The translations under genes were made by a program, and so were the position numbers. Shown here in pieces: positions 16,846-27,343 of a stretch of DNA of 64,000 bases. Under the pieces are notes generated by a model. It was not told the DNA's origin, searched no databases, and was given only the letters and a program-made list of their open reading frames with translations. How positions within the stretch are numbered: position 1 is the stretch's first letter; the number at the start of each line of letters is the position of its first letter. The DNA is from Azospirillum oleiclasticum (GTDB lineage: Bacteria > Pseudomonadota > Alphaproteobacteria > Azospirillales > Azospirillaceae): contig NZ_JABFFR010000001.1 of assembly GCF_013423485.1 (NCBI RefSeq), forward strand, positions 558,001-622,000, given 5' to 3'.

Positions 16846-17522
16846 TCCGACGCGGCCCCGGCACGCGGCGGCCCGATCCCCGACGGTTTCCGGCCTACAC
16901 GTCCCATGAGCGTTTCATCGATCTGATCGTCCATGCGCTCTGCGTCCTGGGCGTCATGATCGGAACCGCCTGGCTGGTGTGGGGCAGCTCCTGCTGCACC
17001 GACGAAACCGGGCGCCTGTCGCTGTTCGCCTACATGGTGGCGCTCGGCGGCATGGTGTTCGCATCCTCCGCCTACAACGCCGTCCGGATCGGACGGGCCA
17101 AGGAGGTTCTCCGCCGCATCGATCATGCGATGATCTATGCGCTGATCGCCGGCACCTACACGCCCTTCGCGGTCCACCACATGGACCACGCGGAGGGCAT
17201 CGGCACCAGCCTGTGGATCGTGTGGGGCGTGGCCCTGGCCGGCGTAGGTCTGAAGCTCGCCTTCCCGCGGAGGCTCGAACGGTTGGGGCTGGCGCTCTAT
17301 CTGGGGCTGGGCTGGGCCCTGCTCGTGCTGGGCATGCCGATGTGGGGTGCGGTTGGAACCCTGCCCATGGTCCTGCTGGCCGTCGGGGGCGTGCTCTACA
17401 CGCTGGGTACGGTGGTGCATCTGGCGCACAGGCTCGCCTACCACAACGCCGCCTGGCACGTCTTCGTCCTGGTGGCGGCGGGCTGCCATTTCGCGGCGGT
17501 CGTTCTGGAAACGGCCAGCTGA
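16842..17522 (+). CDS. Hemolysin III / YqfA family membrane protein
   Basis: Seven-helix membrane protein of the HlyIII/PAQR-like group (226 residues). It has the family marks RRIDHAMIYALIAGTYTPF, a YLGLGWALLVLGMP segment and the C-terminal histidine motif HNAAWHVFVLVAAGCHF. In TM2 the usual zinc-ligand pattern S-x3-H reads SSAYN, with Asn in the His position. I recall this in other alphaproteobacterial members. No ATG exists before TM1. A TTG whose last two bases are the TG of the kinase TGA stop (TTGA) is the only start that keeps the N-terminal YTSHERFIDL, so start confidence is moderate. Function is unproven in spite of the name. Confidence 0.82.
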   Translation: MIRRGPGTRRPDPRRFPAYTSHERFIDLIVHALCVLGVMIGTAWLVWGSSCCTDETGRLSLFAYMVALGGMVFASSAYNAVRIGRAKEVLRRIDHAMIYALIAGTYTPFAVHHMDHAEGIGTSLWIVWGVALAGVGLKLAFPRRLERLGLALYLGLGWALLVLGMPMWGAVGTLPMVLLAVGGVLYTLGTVVHLAHRLAYHNAAWHVFVLVAAGCHFAAVVLETAS

Positions 17523-17621
17523 CGATCGGGACCTCCGTTCACCCCTCGCGTCCGGCCGGGCGGGGCGGGGGCGATCACGATCCGCCCTTCGGTTCGGCGT
17601 CCGTTGAGACGGGGCTTGGTG

Positions 17622-17837
17622 TTACGGGGAGCGTGCGGCGTGCATATCGGCGAAGCGGGTGAGCTGGGCCCCATCCTGCAAAGCCCCCCGGCAAGCGGAC
17701 GGGGCCGGGTCGGCGCGCCAGGGCATCGCCGCCGGGTGCTGCCAGCGCCGCTCGGCCGCCGCCCGGCGTGCCCGCTCCGTGAGGATGTCGACGCCGACGG
17801 GGGTGGCTCCGTCGAAGGCCGTGAATGGGGTGGCCAT
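17622..17837 (-). CDS. Small hypothetical protein (71 aa)
   Basis: Unrecognised 71-residue protein starting MATPFTAFDGATPVGVDILT, with a helical, basic middle (ERARRAAAERRWQH) and no membrane segment. AGGGAG stands about 10 nt before the ATG, a little far. Neighbouring frames are proline- and arginine-rich shadows, while this one keeps a normal mix of residues for its first two thirds. It lies alone in a gene-poor stretch between the hemolysin-III gene and the large hybrid kinase, on the opposite strand to both. Doubtful but worth recording. Confidence 0.42.
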   Translation of the reverse strand: MATPFTAFDGATPVGVDILTERARRAAAERRWQHPAAMPWRADPAPSACRGALQDGAQLTRFADMHAARSP

Positions 17838-18353
17838 GATCCATGCTCCCTGTTGCTGGACGCGACCGTCCGGCGCGGCTGCCGGTTCTCCGGCGCGGCG
17901 CGGCGGGGAGTCCCCGTCCCTTCCCAGGGAGTGCCGCCTTCGAAAGGTGGGGTGGCGGCGAAGCATTGCCGCACGGGGACAATGGGTAATCGGCGCTTCA
18001 TGTGGCGATGGCGGCCATCTTCCGCTTGCGCGGGCCGCTGTTGGCACCCATAGCCAAGCGGCCGATGTGGCGAGGGGACGTGTGTCTTCGATGCCTGTTC
18101 CTCAAGGGCCGGAGTCTTTCCCCGGCTTTATTCGATGCCGCGGCTCCTGTCGTGCCAGCATTTCGCGGTTCCGGCGGGTGCGATCAACCGTAATGGACGG
18201 CATCACCACAATCGGAAATCGAGGCGATGGGGAGCGGTTTGTTTTCATCGGGCTCGATAATGATGGCAGACTGCGGAACGGCCCAGTTCGCGAGCCGCAA
18301 AAACCGCTGCCGACGCCTTGGTGTGGAAGACGGTCGGCGGATTCGGGGGCACA
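17838..18353. other. Gene-poor region before the CheB-CheR hybrid kinase
   Basis: About 515 bp in which I see no supportable gene. Short frames on both strands are compositionally like shadows. The stretch 18030-18350 is less GC-rich than its surroundings and must contain the promoter of the hybrid kinase, but I find no convincing -35/-10 pair. Confidence 0.35.
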
Positions 18354-21300
18354 ATGATCGACGACGACGGTTCCGCCGGCCTGGATGGCGCGCGGCCGGA
18401 TCCGGCACGACCCTTCCCTTCACGGCATCCGGGCGGACCGGTCGCCGTGGTCGGGATCGGTGCGTCGGCCGGCGGGTTCAAGGCCATCATCGCCCTGCTC
18501 GAATCCATGCCGGAGCGGAGCGGACTCGCGATCGTGGTCATACAGCACCGCACGCCCAACAACGAAACGCTGATGGTGGATCTGCTGGCCAAGGTCACCG
18601 ACCTGCCGGTCCACACCGCCGCGGACGGCATGGCGGTCGAGGCGGACCACATCTACATCGCCCCGGGGGGCAAGGTGCTGCTGATGTCGGGGGATCGCTT
18701 CACCGTCACCGGGCCGGCCGAGAACCGCGTGTCCCTGCCGATCGACCTCTTCTTCCGGTCCCTGGCCGCCGAACGCAGGCAGAGCGCCATCTGCGTCGTG
18801 CTGTCCGGTGCGGGTGCCGACGGCACGCTCGGGCTGAAGGCGATCAAGGAGGCCGGCGGTCTGGTCGTCGTCCAGGACCCGGCGACGGCCGGGTTCGACA
18901 GCATGCCGCAAAGCGCGATCGCGACCGGGATGGCCGATTACGTGCTGCGCCCGGAACGCATGACCGATGCGCTGGTGGCCTACATCCGGCAGCCCTATCT
19001 GCGCGCGGAGGCGTCTGGGAACGAGCCGTTGCCCGACGGCGAGGATCTCGACCACATCCTGCGGCTGATGCAGGCCCGCAACCATCACGACTACCGGGCC
19101 TACAAGACGCGCACCCTGGTCCGCCGCATCGAACGGCGCATGGGCATCCATCACATCGACAGCATGCGCGGCTACCGCGATTTCCTGGGAACGCATCCGG
19201 GCGAGGTCGAGCAACTCGCCCGCGACATCCTGATCAGCGTCACCCGCTTCTTCCGGGATCCGGAGGCGTTCGCCATTCTGGACGAGGCCATCGTCGGTCC
19301 CATGCTGCGCGGTCGCGGGGCGGATCGGCCGATCCGTGTCTGGGTCCCCGGCTGCGCCACCGGGGAGGAGGTCTATTCGATCGCGATCCTGCTGATGGAG
19401 GCCCGCGCGGCGGCGAAGAGCCAATGCGACATCAAGGTGTTCGGCAGCGACATCGACACCCACGCGCTGGACGTCGCGCGGGCCGGCGTCTACCCCGAAA
19501 CCATCGCCGTCGACGTGCCGGAACCCCTGCTGGCCCGCTACTTCGTCCCGGTGGCCACCGGCTACAAGGTGAGCCGGCCATTGCGCGAGGCGGTCACCTT
19601 CGCCGCGCAGAACATGATCAGCGACCCGCCCTTCTCCAACCTCGACCTGATCAGTTGCCGCAACGTCCTGATCTACATCGACACGGCGGTGCAGCGGTCA
19701 ATCCTGGACTTGTTCCATTTCAGCCTGGCCGATGGCGGTCACCTGTTTCTGGGATCGGCGGAGACCACGGGGTCGCGTTCCGACCTGTTCATGCCGGTGT
19801 CGAAGAAGTGGCGGCTGTATCTCAAGCTGGGCACCGGCCGCCGGCGCATCCCGCCCTTGCCGGGCTCGGCCGCCGTCGCCGCCGGGGTCGCCCAGAGGGC
19901 GCCGGTCATTGCGCGCGCCAGCCCGGCGGAGATCACGCGGCAGGCGCTGCTGGTCGCCTTCGCTCCCGCCGCCGTGCTGATCGACGCGCAGCACCGGTTG
20001 CTGTACCTGCACGGCCCGACCGGCGATTTCCTCGACCTGCCGACCGGGGAAATGCCGCATGACCTGACCTCCATGATGCGCGGCGATCTTCGGCTGAAGG
20101 TTCGCGCGGCGGTGAAGGAGGCCCTGTCGTCCGACCACCGGGTGACCGTCACCGGGGTGCGGCAGCGCCGGGCCGGGGTCCTGTCGTCCGTCACCGTCAC
20201 GGTGGTCCCGGTACGGCCGCCGCTGGCGACCGACCGGCTGGTGCTGGTCACCTTCCAGCGCGAGGAGCGGGCGGAGGCGGCGCGGGCGGACGGCGACGAT
20301 CCCGCGGACGACGCGCAGGCCACCGCCGAAACGTCCGTCATCGAGCAGTTGGAGCAGGAACTGCGGGTGACGCGCGACGACCTGAGCGCCACCATCCAGG
20401 AGCTGGAGGCGTCCAACGAGGCCCTGCGCGCCGCCAACGAGGAAATCCTGTCGATCAACGAGGAGCTGCAATCCTCGGGCGAGGAGATGGAGACCTCGAA
20501 GGAGGAGCTGCAATCCCTGAACGAGGAGCTCGGCACGGTCAACAGCCAGCTTCACGAGAAGGTCGAAGAGCTGGAGGTGACGACCAACGACCTCACCAAC
20601 CTGCTGACCAGCACCGACATCGCCACGCTCTTCCTGTCGCCCGACCTGCGGATCAAGCGCTTCACGGCACCGGCGACGCGCCTGTTCTCCCTGATACCGA
20701 CGGATGTCGGGCGGCCGATCACCGACGTGTCCCGCCATTTCAGCGACCCCGACTTCATCGCGGACATACGGTCCGTCCTCGACACGCTGTCGCCCATGGA
20801 GCGGGAGGTGCAGGCGGACGGCGGCGTCACGCTGCTGCGCCGCATCCACCCCTACCGCACACAGGACAACCGGATCGAGGGCACCGTCGTCACCCTCAGC
20901 GACGTCACCGCGCTCAAACGCACGGCCGGCGTCCTGGCGGAGCGGGCGCGGCAGCAGAAGCTGGTCGCCGATCTCGGCCGCGAGGCGCTGGGGGACGGGG
21001 GGGCGGAGGTCCTGCTGAGCACGGTGCCGGCCCTCGTCGCCACGGCGTTCGGAGCCGACGCCGTCGGGATCTTCACGGCGTCCGACGAGGCCATGGAAAT
21101 GAGGCTGCTGGAAGGCTTCGGCTGGGATCGGCCCGACGGTGCCGACCGGCCCGTGCCCGGCGACCCCTCGTCGCATGTCGGACAGGTCTTCTGGTCCCGG
21201 CAGCCCCTGGTCGTCGGCGATTTCGCGGCGGACCGTCGCGTTCCCGGCGGCCCGCCGTTGCCCGGCGTCGCCAGCGGGATCGGGGTCGCCTTCGGCGGGG

Positions 21301-22961
21301 ACGACGCGAACCGGCCGTCGGTCCTGGCGCTGTACAGCCGGCAACCGGGCCGCTTCAGCGACGACGATCTGGAATTCGTGCAGGCGGTCGCGAACATCCT
21401 GGGGCTTGCCGTGGAGCGGGCGGCGATCCAGGACAAGGTGCGCGCCGCCCGGGATTTCGCGGAAGCGATCGTCGATACCGTGCGCGAACCGCTTCTGGTG
21501 CTCGACGCCGCGCTGACGGTGGCCTCCGCCAGCCAAGCCTACTACAGCATGTTCGCGGCCACGCCGGAGACGACGATCGGGCATTCCCTGGCCGGCCTGG
21601 CGGGCGGGCTGTTCCGAACCGCCGGCCTTGACCGGCATCTGATGGCGATGATCGAGCAGGGCTCCACCATCGAGGCGCTGGAGATCGACGCCGGGCATGA
21701 CGAGGAGGGGCCGCGCACGCTGCAGATCAACGCGCGCCCCCTGAACCGGTCGGAGCGGCTGATCCTGGTCGGCATCGAGGATGTCACCGGCCACCTCCGC
21801 GCCCGGCGCGCGCTGGCCGCGGCCAAGGCGGTCGCGGAGCAGGCGAGCGCCGGCAAGACGCGGTTCCTGGCGGCGGCCAGCCATGACCTGCGCCAGCCGG
21901 TGCAGGCGGCCGTCCTGTTCCATCACCTGCTCTCCACGCAGGAGCTGCCGCCGGACGCGGCGCGGCTGCTGACCAGTCTCGGCAACACCCTGACCGCGCT
22001 GCACACCATGCTGGATGAAATCCTGCACGTGTCGCGCCTGGACGCGGGCGTGGTGGACGTGCAGCCGAGGTCGTTCCGGCTGGGTATGCTCATCGGCCGG
22101 CTGGTGGAGGAGTTCCAGCCGCTGGCCCGCGCCGCCGGGCTCACGCTGCGCTGCGTCGATACCTCGATCAGCGTGCGCAGCGACCCCAAGCTGCTGGGCC
22201 GCATCCTGCAAAATCTCCTGGCGAACGCGGTGAAATACACCGATCGCGGGCGCGTCCTGATCGGGTGCCGCCGCAGCGGCGGCACCGTCCGCATCCAGGT
22301 CTGGGACACCGGCCGCGGCATTCCCGCGGGGCAGCTCACGGCGATCTTCGAGGAGTTTCATCAGGTCGGCAATCTCGGGCGCGACCGGCGGCAGGGCCTC
22401 GGGCTCGGCCTGTCGATCGTGGACCGGCTCGCCACCCTGCTCGACCACCCGATCAGCGTGCGCTCCACACCCGACCGCGGTTCCGTCTTCGAGGTGGCCG
22501 TTCCCATAACGGACCGCATCGACACGATCGACGAACCGTCCCCGGAGGTGCCGGTCGATGGTCGGGGCCGGCGGGTGCTGGTGATCGACGACGATCCCGT
22601 CGTGCTCGACAGCGTCCGGCGTTACCTCGAACAGTTGGGATTCGATGTGGATGTCGCCACGGATCGGGACACCGCGCTGAATATTCACACCCGCGGGGCA
22701 CCTCCGGATCTGGTCATCGCCGACTACCGCCTGGGGGGCGAGGAGAACGGAGCGGACGCCATACGGCAATTGCGGAGCGCGTTCGGGATGGACCTGCCCG
22801 GAATCATCCTGACCGGCGACACCTCCCCCCAACGGATCCGGGACGCCAGCCGCAGCGGATTCTCGCTGTTGCACAAACCTGTGGCACCGCCGGAACTCTC
22901 CGCGGCCGTGCGTAGCGCTCTGGCGGTGTTGGCTGGGGCGACCGATGCGGACGCCGGCTGA
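18354..22961 (+). CDS. CheB-CheR fusion hybrid histidine kinase
   Basis: A 1,535-residue cytoplasmic signalling protein. Order: CheB methylesterase (about 20-205; triad S38 in GIGASAGG, H65 in IQHRTP, D156 in GAGADGTLG) without its own receiver; CheR methyltransferase (about 215-480; SAM loop VPGCATGEEVYS near 328); a short PAS; a long heptad coiled coil (662-750); PAS (755-860); GAF (about 880-1035); PAS (1045-1150); HisKA with H1177 in SHDLRQPVQ; ATPase (GLGLSIVDRL); and a C-terminal receiver with D1456 in VIADYR. The ATG at 18354 is preferred to TTG at 18318. It could methylate and demethylate a receptor while running a phosphorelay. A LuxR-type regulator follows 223 bp downstream. Confidence 0.93.
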   Translation: MIDDDGSAGLDGARPDPARPFPSRHPGGPVAVVGIGASAGGFKAIIALLESMPERSGLAIVVIQHRTPNNETLMVDLLAKVTDLPVHTAADGMAVEADHIYIAPGGKVLLMSGDRFTVTGPAENRVSLPIDLFFRSLAAERRQSAICVVLSGAGADGTLGLKAIKEAGGLVVVQDPATAGFDSMPQSAIATGMADYVLRPERMTDALVAYIRQPYLRAEASGNEPLPDGEDLDHILRLMQARNHHDYRAYKTRTLVRRIERRMGIHHIDSMRGYRDFLGTHPGEVEQLARDILISVTRFFRDPEAFAILDEAIVGPMLRGRGADRPIRVWVPGCATGEEVYSIAILLMEARAAAKSQCDIKVFGSDIDTHALDVARAGVYPETIAVDVPEPLLARYFVPVATGYKVSRPLREAVTFAAQNMISDPPFSNLDLISCRNVLIYIDTAVQRSILDLFHFSLADGGHLFLGSAETTGSRSDLFMPVSKKWRLYLKLGTGRRRIPPLPGSAAVAAGVAQRAPVIARASPAEITRQALLVAFAPAAVLIDAQHRLLYLHGPTGDFLDLPTGEMPHDLTSMMRGDLRLKVRAAVKEALSSDHRVTVTGVRQRRAGVLSSVTVTVVPVRPPLATDRLVLVTFQREERAEAARADGDDPADDAQATAETSVIEQLEQELRVTRDDLSATIQELEASNEALRAANEEILSINEELQSSGEEMETSKEELQSLNEELGTVNSQLHEKVEELEVTTNDLTNLLTSTDIATLFLSPDLRIKRFTAPATRLFSLIPTDVGRPITDVSRHFSDPDFIADIRSVLDTLSPMEREVQADGGVTLLRRIHPYRTQDNRIEGTVVTLSDVTALKRTAGVLAERARQQKLVADLGREALGDGGAEVLLSTVPALVATAFGADAVGIFTASDEAMEMRLLEGFGWDRPDGADRPVPGDPSSHVGQVFWSRQPLVVGDFAADRRVPGGPPLPGVASGIGVAFGGDDANRPSVLALYSRQPGRFSDDDLEFVQAVANILGLAVERAAIQDKVRAARDFAEAIVDTVREPLLVLDAALTVASASQAYYSMFAATPETTIGHSLAGLAGGLFRTAGLDRHLMAMIEQGSTIEALEIDAGHDEEGPRTLQINARPLNRSERLILVGIEDVTGHLRARRALAAAKAVAEQASAGKTRFLAAASHDLRQPVQAAVLFHHLLSTQELPPDAARLLTSLGNTLTALHTMLDEILHVSRLDAGVVDVQPRSFRLGMLIGRLVEEFQPLARAAGLTLRCVDTSISVRSDPKLLGRILQNLLANAVKYTDRGRVLIGCRRSGGTVRIQVWDTGRGIPAGQLTAIFEEFHQVGNLGRDRRQGLGLGLSIVDRLATLLDHPISVRSTPDRGSVFEVAVPITDRIDTIDEPSPEVPVDGRGRRVLVIDDDPVVLDSVRRYLEQLGFDVDVATDRDTALNIHTRGAPPDLVIADYRLGGEENGADAIRQLRSAFGMDLPGIILTGDTSPQRIRDASRSGFSLLHKPVAPPELSAAVRSALAVLAGATDADAG

Positions 22962-23184
22962 AAAGGCTGTCCATGGAAGGCCGGCAGGCCATGCATCCCG
23001 CCCTTCGCGGCGCCGGACGACGGCCTCGACCATTCCTGGAAACCTATGGAGTCGCTGTCTCGATCGAACGCAGGCGCCGAATGACCCGCCCAATATGGCA
23101 AGATGTTCTCTAATGAGTGAGTCGCCGCCCCACCTCTTTGACAATAGGATATTTCGGTTCATTCACCTCCCGGAGCATCCAACC

Positions 23185-23862
23185 ATGTCATCCGTTTCGG
23201 TGGCTTTGATAGACACGAACAATCTTTTTCGTCAGGGCCTGAAGGCGCTGTTCCTGGAACAGGGCTTCCACATCGTCAAGGAGGCCTCGTCCCTCAAGGC
23301 GGCCCTCCAGGTCGGCTTGGAGGCCGACGCGCCGCAGATCATTCTGATCGACCCCGTCGGCATCAGCGACTCCACGGACCTGGTCCGATCATTGAAGGCC
23401 GCATGCCCGGACGCGCGCGTCGTGCTGCTCACCGGCACGATGGACGCCGGTATGATGACGACGGCCATCAGGGCCGGTGCGGACGGCTTTCTGATGAAGG
23501 ACATATCGCTGGAGGCGCTGGCGCAATCGCTGCGGCTCGTGATGATGGGGGAGACGGTATTCCCCAGCCCGTTGGCCGCGCTGCTGATCAACGGAAAGAT
23601 GAACGGTGCCGCCGCCGACCTGCCGACCTCGCGCAAAGGGGTGTCGCAGCGCGAAGCGCAGATCCTGCGTTGTCTGCAGAACGGCAATTCCAACAAGGTG
23701 ATCGCCAACCACCTCAGGATCACCGAGGCGACGGTGAAGGTCCATCTCAAGAGCCTGCTGCGCAAGATCGACGCGTCGAACCGCACGCAGGCCGCCATAT
23801 GGGGCCTCAACAACGGCTTTGCGGACGCCGAGGGCCAAGGACGTCGCGCGGCGGTGGTGTAG
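23185..23862 (+). CDS. LuxR/NarL-type response regulator with degenerate acidic pocket
   Basis: Transcription regulator of 225 residues. The receiver part (1-120) keeps a phospho-acceptor-like Asp in IILIDPVG and the Lys in FLMKD. Its acidic pair reads D10-T11 (ALIDTNNLFRQGL) where NarL-type receivers have Asp-Asp, so metal binding and phosphorylation may be weak or absent. The C-terminal LuxR helix-turn-helix (about 150-210) has the classical SQREAQILRCLQNGNSNKVIA and ATVKVHLKSLLRKI. GGAG lies about 10 nt before the ATG, and a TTGACA hexamer stands at 23138-23143. The upstream hybrid kinase, which ends in its own receiver, is the obvious partner candidate. Confidence 0.9.
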   Translation: MSSVSVALIDTNNLFRQGLKALFLEQGFHIVKEASSLKAALQVGLEADAPQIILIDPVGISDSTDLVRSLKAACPDARVVLLTGTMDAGMMTTAIRAGADGFLMKDISLEALAQSLRLVMMGETVFPSPLAALLINGKMNGAAADLPTSRKGVSQREAQILRCLQNGNSNKVIANHLRITEATVKVHLKSLLRKIDASNRTQAAIWGLNNGFADAEGQGRRAAVV

Positions 23863-24335
23863 GGTGGTGGGGTCCATCGAAGTCGGCGCCGACACCATGA
23901 ACCGGTCATAGGTCGATCGTGTTCGCTCCGGGACTCCGGACAATGCGCCGCGGGGGAAAATCTCGAAAATGAGCGCCTGCCGATGGTGATGGAACCGGGC
24001 CCTGTCGCCGGGTATCGGGCCAAGCGGACGAAGGGTGATCCGCCAGAAGTCCTTCGCCAACTTTCAAAGCGGCTGGCGGGGAGTTCGCGGTCAGCAACCA
24101 GCGCTTACAACGATTGCGAGGTGATGCGCGCCGCCATGATCCGGGTCGAGGATCCGTCTCCGGAGCAGCGGCGCCGGGTGGTGCCGAATAACCCACGTCC
24201 CGATGGCTGCTACCTCGATCATGTCGACGATCCCAACACCTTCGACCCTCGCTGCGGCGACCTCACAGATAGCGTCGGCGGAGGGCGGTATTTGCCGTCA
24301 TCGGCGGCGGGTTCGGCACAGCGCCGGCGTCCGGA
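23863..24335. other. Intergenic region without a supportable gene
   Basis: About 470 bp between the LuxR-type regulator gene and a small secreted-protein gene transcribed towards it. A rightward frame (23983-24375) and leftward frames exist, but their composition is shadow-like and they lack ribosome sites. I see no clear terminator hairpin or repeat. Confidence 0.35.
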
Positions 24336-24686
24336 TCACGGCTCCTCCGGCGGTTCGCCGAACCAGCCGTCGTAGGTGTCCGCGGCCCAGGGTGGGACGG
24401 TGGCGATGGCCCAGGGGACGGCGCGGGACATCACCGTCACCATGACGGCCGGGGTGCCGAAGGTGAGGGCGACCGGGGCGTAGGCGGGCGCCACCACCGC
24501 GTTGATGCCGAGGCCGATGGCGCCCACCGCGGTCACCGCCATGCCGTAGAGCGTTCCATAGAACACCGTGTTGACGAACGTCGTCTTGGGTGACGGCCAC
24601 TCCATCGCAACCCCCGGCCGGGAGGCGAGCGTCACCGCGAGCAGGACAAGGGCCGCCGCGCAGCGGCGTCGCGTTCCGTCACCCAT
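24336..24686 (-). CDS. Hypothetical exported or membrane protein (116 aa)
   Basis: Unrecognised protein of 116 residues. The N-terminus is a good signal peptide (basic start, then AAALVLLAVTLASRPGVAM), and a hydrophobic glycine/alanine-rich middle follows (YGTLYGMAVTAVGAIGLGINAVV, then APVALTFGTPAVMVTVM). The end is short and polar with several Trp. This is the look of a small membrane-associated protein with two helices, perhaps of the glycine-zipper sort. The ATG at 24686 has GGGAG 9 nt upstream; an ATG two codons earlier (24692) is too close to it. It converges on an empty region and precedes nothing obvious. Confidence 0.6.
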   Translation of the reverse strand: MGDGTRRRCAAALVLLAVTLASRPGVAMEWPSPKTTFVNTVFYGTLYGMAVTAVGAIGLGINAVVAPAYAPVALTFGTPAVMVTVMSRAVPWAIATVPPWAADTYDGWFGEPPEEP

Positions 24687-24789
24687 CGGCATCGTCTCCC
24701 GCCCGCATCGCGAGAACCCCTCGTTCTCGCACCCGCGAAAGAGATAGGGGCGGGGACGGCTGCGGCCAATCCCCGCTTGCCGCGGATCG

Positions 24790-25707
24790 TCAGCACTCCG
24801 GCAGGAACACCCCGCGTTCCCGCCGCACCACCTCGGCGATGAACTCGGCCGTCGTGGTGATGCGGGCGAGAGGGTGCAGATCCTCGTGGACGATCAGCCA
24901 GAAGGAGCGGGTGAGGGTGATCTCGTCGGGCAGGACGGGGACCAGGGTCGGCTCCGTCGCAGCGATGAAGCTGGGCAGGATGCACAGGCCGGTGCCGGCG
25001 ACGGTGGCGCGGAGCTGGGCGATCAGGTTGCTGCTCTTGACCTGGGGGGCGATGGGGCCGACCGCCTCCAGATAATCCAGCTCCGGCGTGTAGATCAGGT
25101 CGTCGATGTAGCCGATGAAGGCGTGGCGCAGCAGATCGTCCCGCCGCTCGATGGGCGGGTGGCTCTCCAGATAGGCGGCAGCGGCATAGACTCGCAGGTG
25201 GTAGTCGGTCAGCCGCCGGGCCACCAGCCGCCCCTCCTGCGGGCGGGTCAGGCTGATGGCGATGTCCGCCTCGCGCTTGGACAGGCTGAAGCGGGTGGGC
25301 ATGGCGACGAGCTGCACCTCCAGTTCCGGGTGGCGGCGGCACAGCTCGCCGATGCGCGGCGCCAGGAAATAGCTGCCGAACCCCTCCGTCGCGCCGATGC
25401 GCACCGCACCCGACACCGACAGGCCGGTGTTGGCGATGTCGTTCTGGGCGGCGATGGCGATGCTCTCCATCGCCTCCGCCGCTCGCAGCAGCCGCTCGCC
25501 CTGGGTGGTCAGGCTGTAGCCGGCGGGGCGCCGTTCGAACAGGCGGGCGCGCAACGCCTCCTCCAGCCGGGCGATGCGGCGGCTGACCGTGGTGTGGTCC
25601 GCACCCAGCCGCAGGGCGGCGGCGGTCAACCGGCCGGTGCGCGCCACCGCCAGAAAAGCGCGCAGGTCGCTCCAATCGAAGTTCACGGGGCCGGGGATCG
25701 ACGCCAT
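24790..25707 (-). CDS. LysR-family regulator, divergent from mmsA
   Basis: Transcription regulator of 305 residues. The N-terminal winged helix-turn-helix (about 8-70) starts WSDLRAFLAVARTGRLTAAA and contains VSRRIARLEEALRARLFERR. The effector-binding domain covers about 95-300. AGGAAC stands 8 nt before the ATG. It faces the valine-catabolism genes mmsA-mmsB over a 96-bp gap filled with a long inverted repeat, the standard arrangement for a LysR protein that controls its divergent neighbour and itself. The inducer is probably a valine-pathway intermediate such as a hydroxyisobutyrate or semialdehyde, but that is inference from context. Confidence 0.92.
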   Translation of the reverse strand: MASIPGPVNFDWSDLRAFLAVARTGRLTAAALRLGADHTTVSRRIARLEEALRARLFERRPAGYSLTTQGERLLRAAEAMESIAIAAQNDIANTGLSVSGAVRIGATEGFGSYFLAPRIGELCRRHPELEVQLVAMPTRFSLSKREADIAISLTRPQEGRLVARRLTDYHLRVYAAAAYLESHPPIERRDDLLRHAFIGYIDDLIYTPELDYLEAVGPIAPQVKSSNLIAQLRATVAGTGLCILPSFIAATEPTLVPVLPDEITLTRSFWLIVHEDLHPLARITTTAEFIAEVVRRERGVFLPEC

Positions 25708-25713
25708 ATTGTT

Positions 25714-25763
25714 GTTCCTGCACAGCGGGTGCGAGAAACTTCGCATCGCTGTGCGCCGGGAAC
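25714..25763. promoter_or_regulatory. Long interrupted inverted repeat, candidate LysR operator
   Basis: Between the divergent LysR and mmsA genes, the arms GTTCC, GCACAGCG and TGCGA are mirrored, after a 6-nt centre, by TCGCA, CGCTGTGC and GGAAC, giving about 18 paired bases over 50 bp. The inner part (25730-25745) is a TGCGA-N6-TCGCA palindrome, close to the T-N11-A style of LysR recognition sites. As RNA it could also fold as a leader hairpin. Confidence 0.6.
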
Positions 25764-25774
25764 AATGGCATTGT
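25762..25774. promoter_or_regulatory. Perfect palindrome ACAATG-G-CATTGT before mmsA
   Basis: A perfect 6-1-6 inverted repeat 29 bp upstream of the mmsA start and directly next to the long inverted repeat. In LysR-controlled promoters an activation half-site near the -35 region often follows the main binding site, and this could be one. Function is inferred from position only. Confidence 0.4.
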
Positions 25775-25803
25775 CCCGCAAAATTACCGAGGGGAGACGC
25801 CCT

Positions 25804-27303
<1,500 letters not shown>

Positions 27304-27316
27304 CAAGGACGCCGCG

Positions 27317-27343
27317 GCGGGGTCGGGCATGTCCCGGCCCCGC
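27317..27343 (+). other. Intercistronic hairpin between mmsA and mmsB
   Basis: An 11-bp stem (one T-G pair) with a 5-nt loop CATGT lies 13 nt past the mmsA stop. No U-run follows (the next bases are AATCAAAAC), so it is more likely an mRNA-stabilising or expression-balancing element than a terminator. Confidence 0.5.

Noticed and set aside
19698..23162. Very long open frame (over 1,150 codons) antisense to the CheB-CheR hybrid kinase
   Set aside because: High third-position GC keeps antisense frames open here. Its product is Arg/Gln/Pro/His-rich without any domain, while the sense strand has an uninterrupted set of known domains.
23983..24375. Rightward 130-codon frame in the gap after the LuxR regulator
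   Set aside because: No ribosome site, poor composition, and it overlaps the better-supported exported protein gene on the other strand.
24874..25803. Upstream extension of the mmsA frame, antisense to the LysR gene
   Set aside because: The extension is shadow-like. The aldehyde dehydrogenase family start and a good ribosome site lie at 25804.
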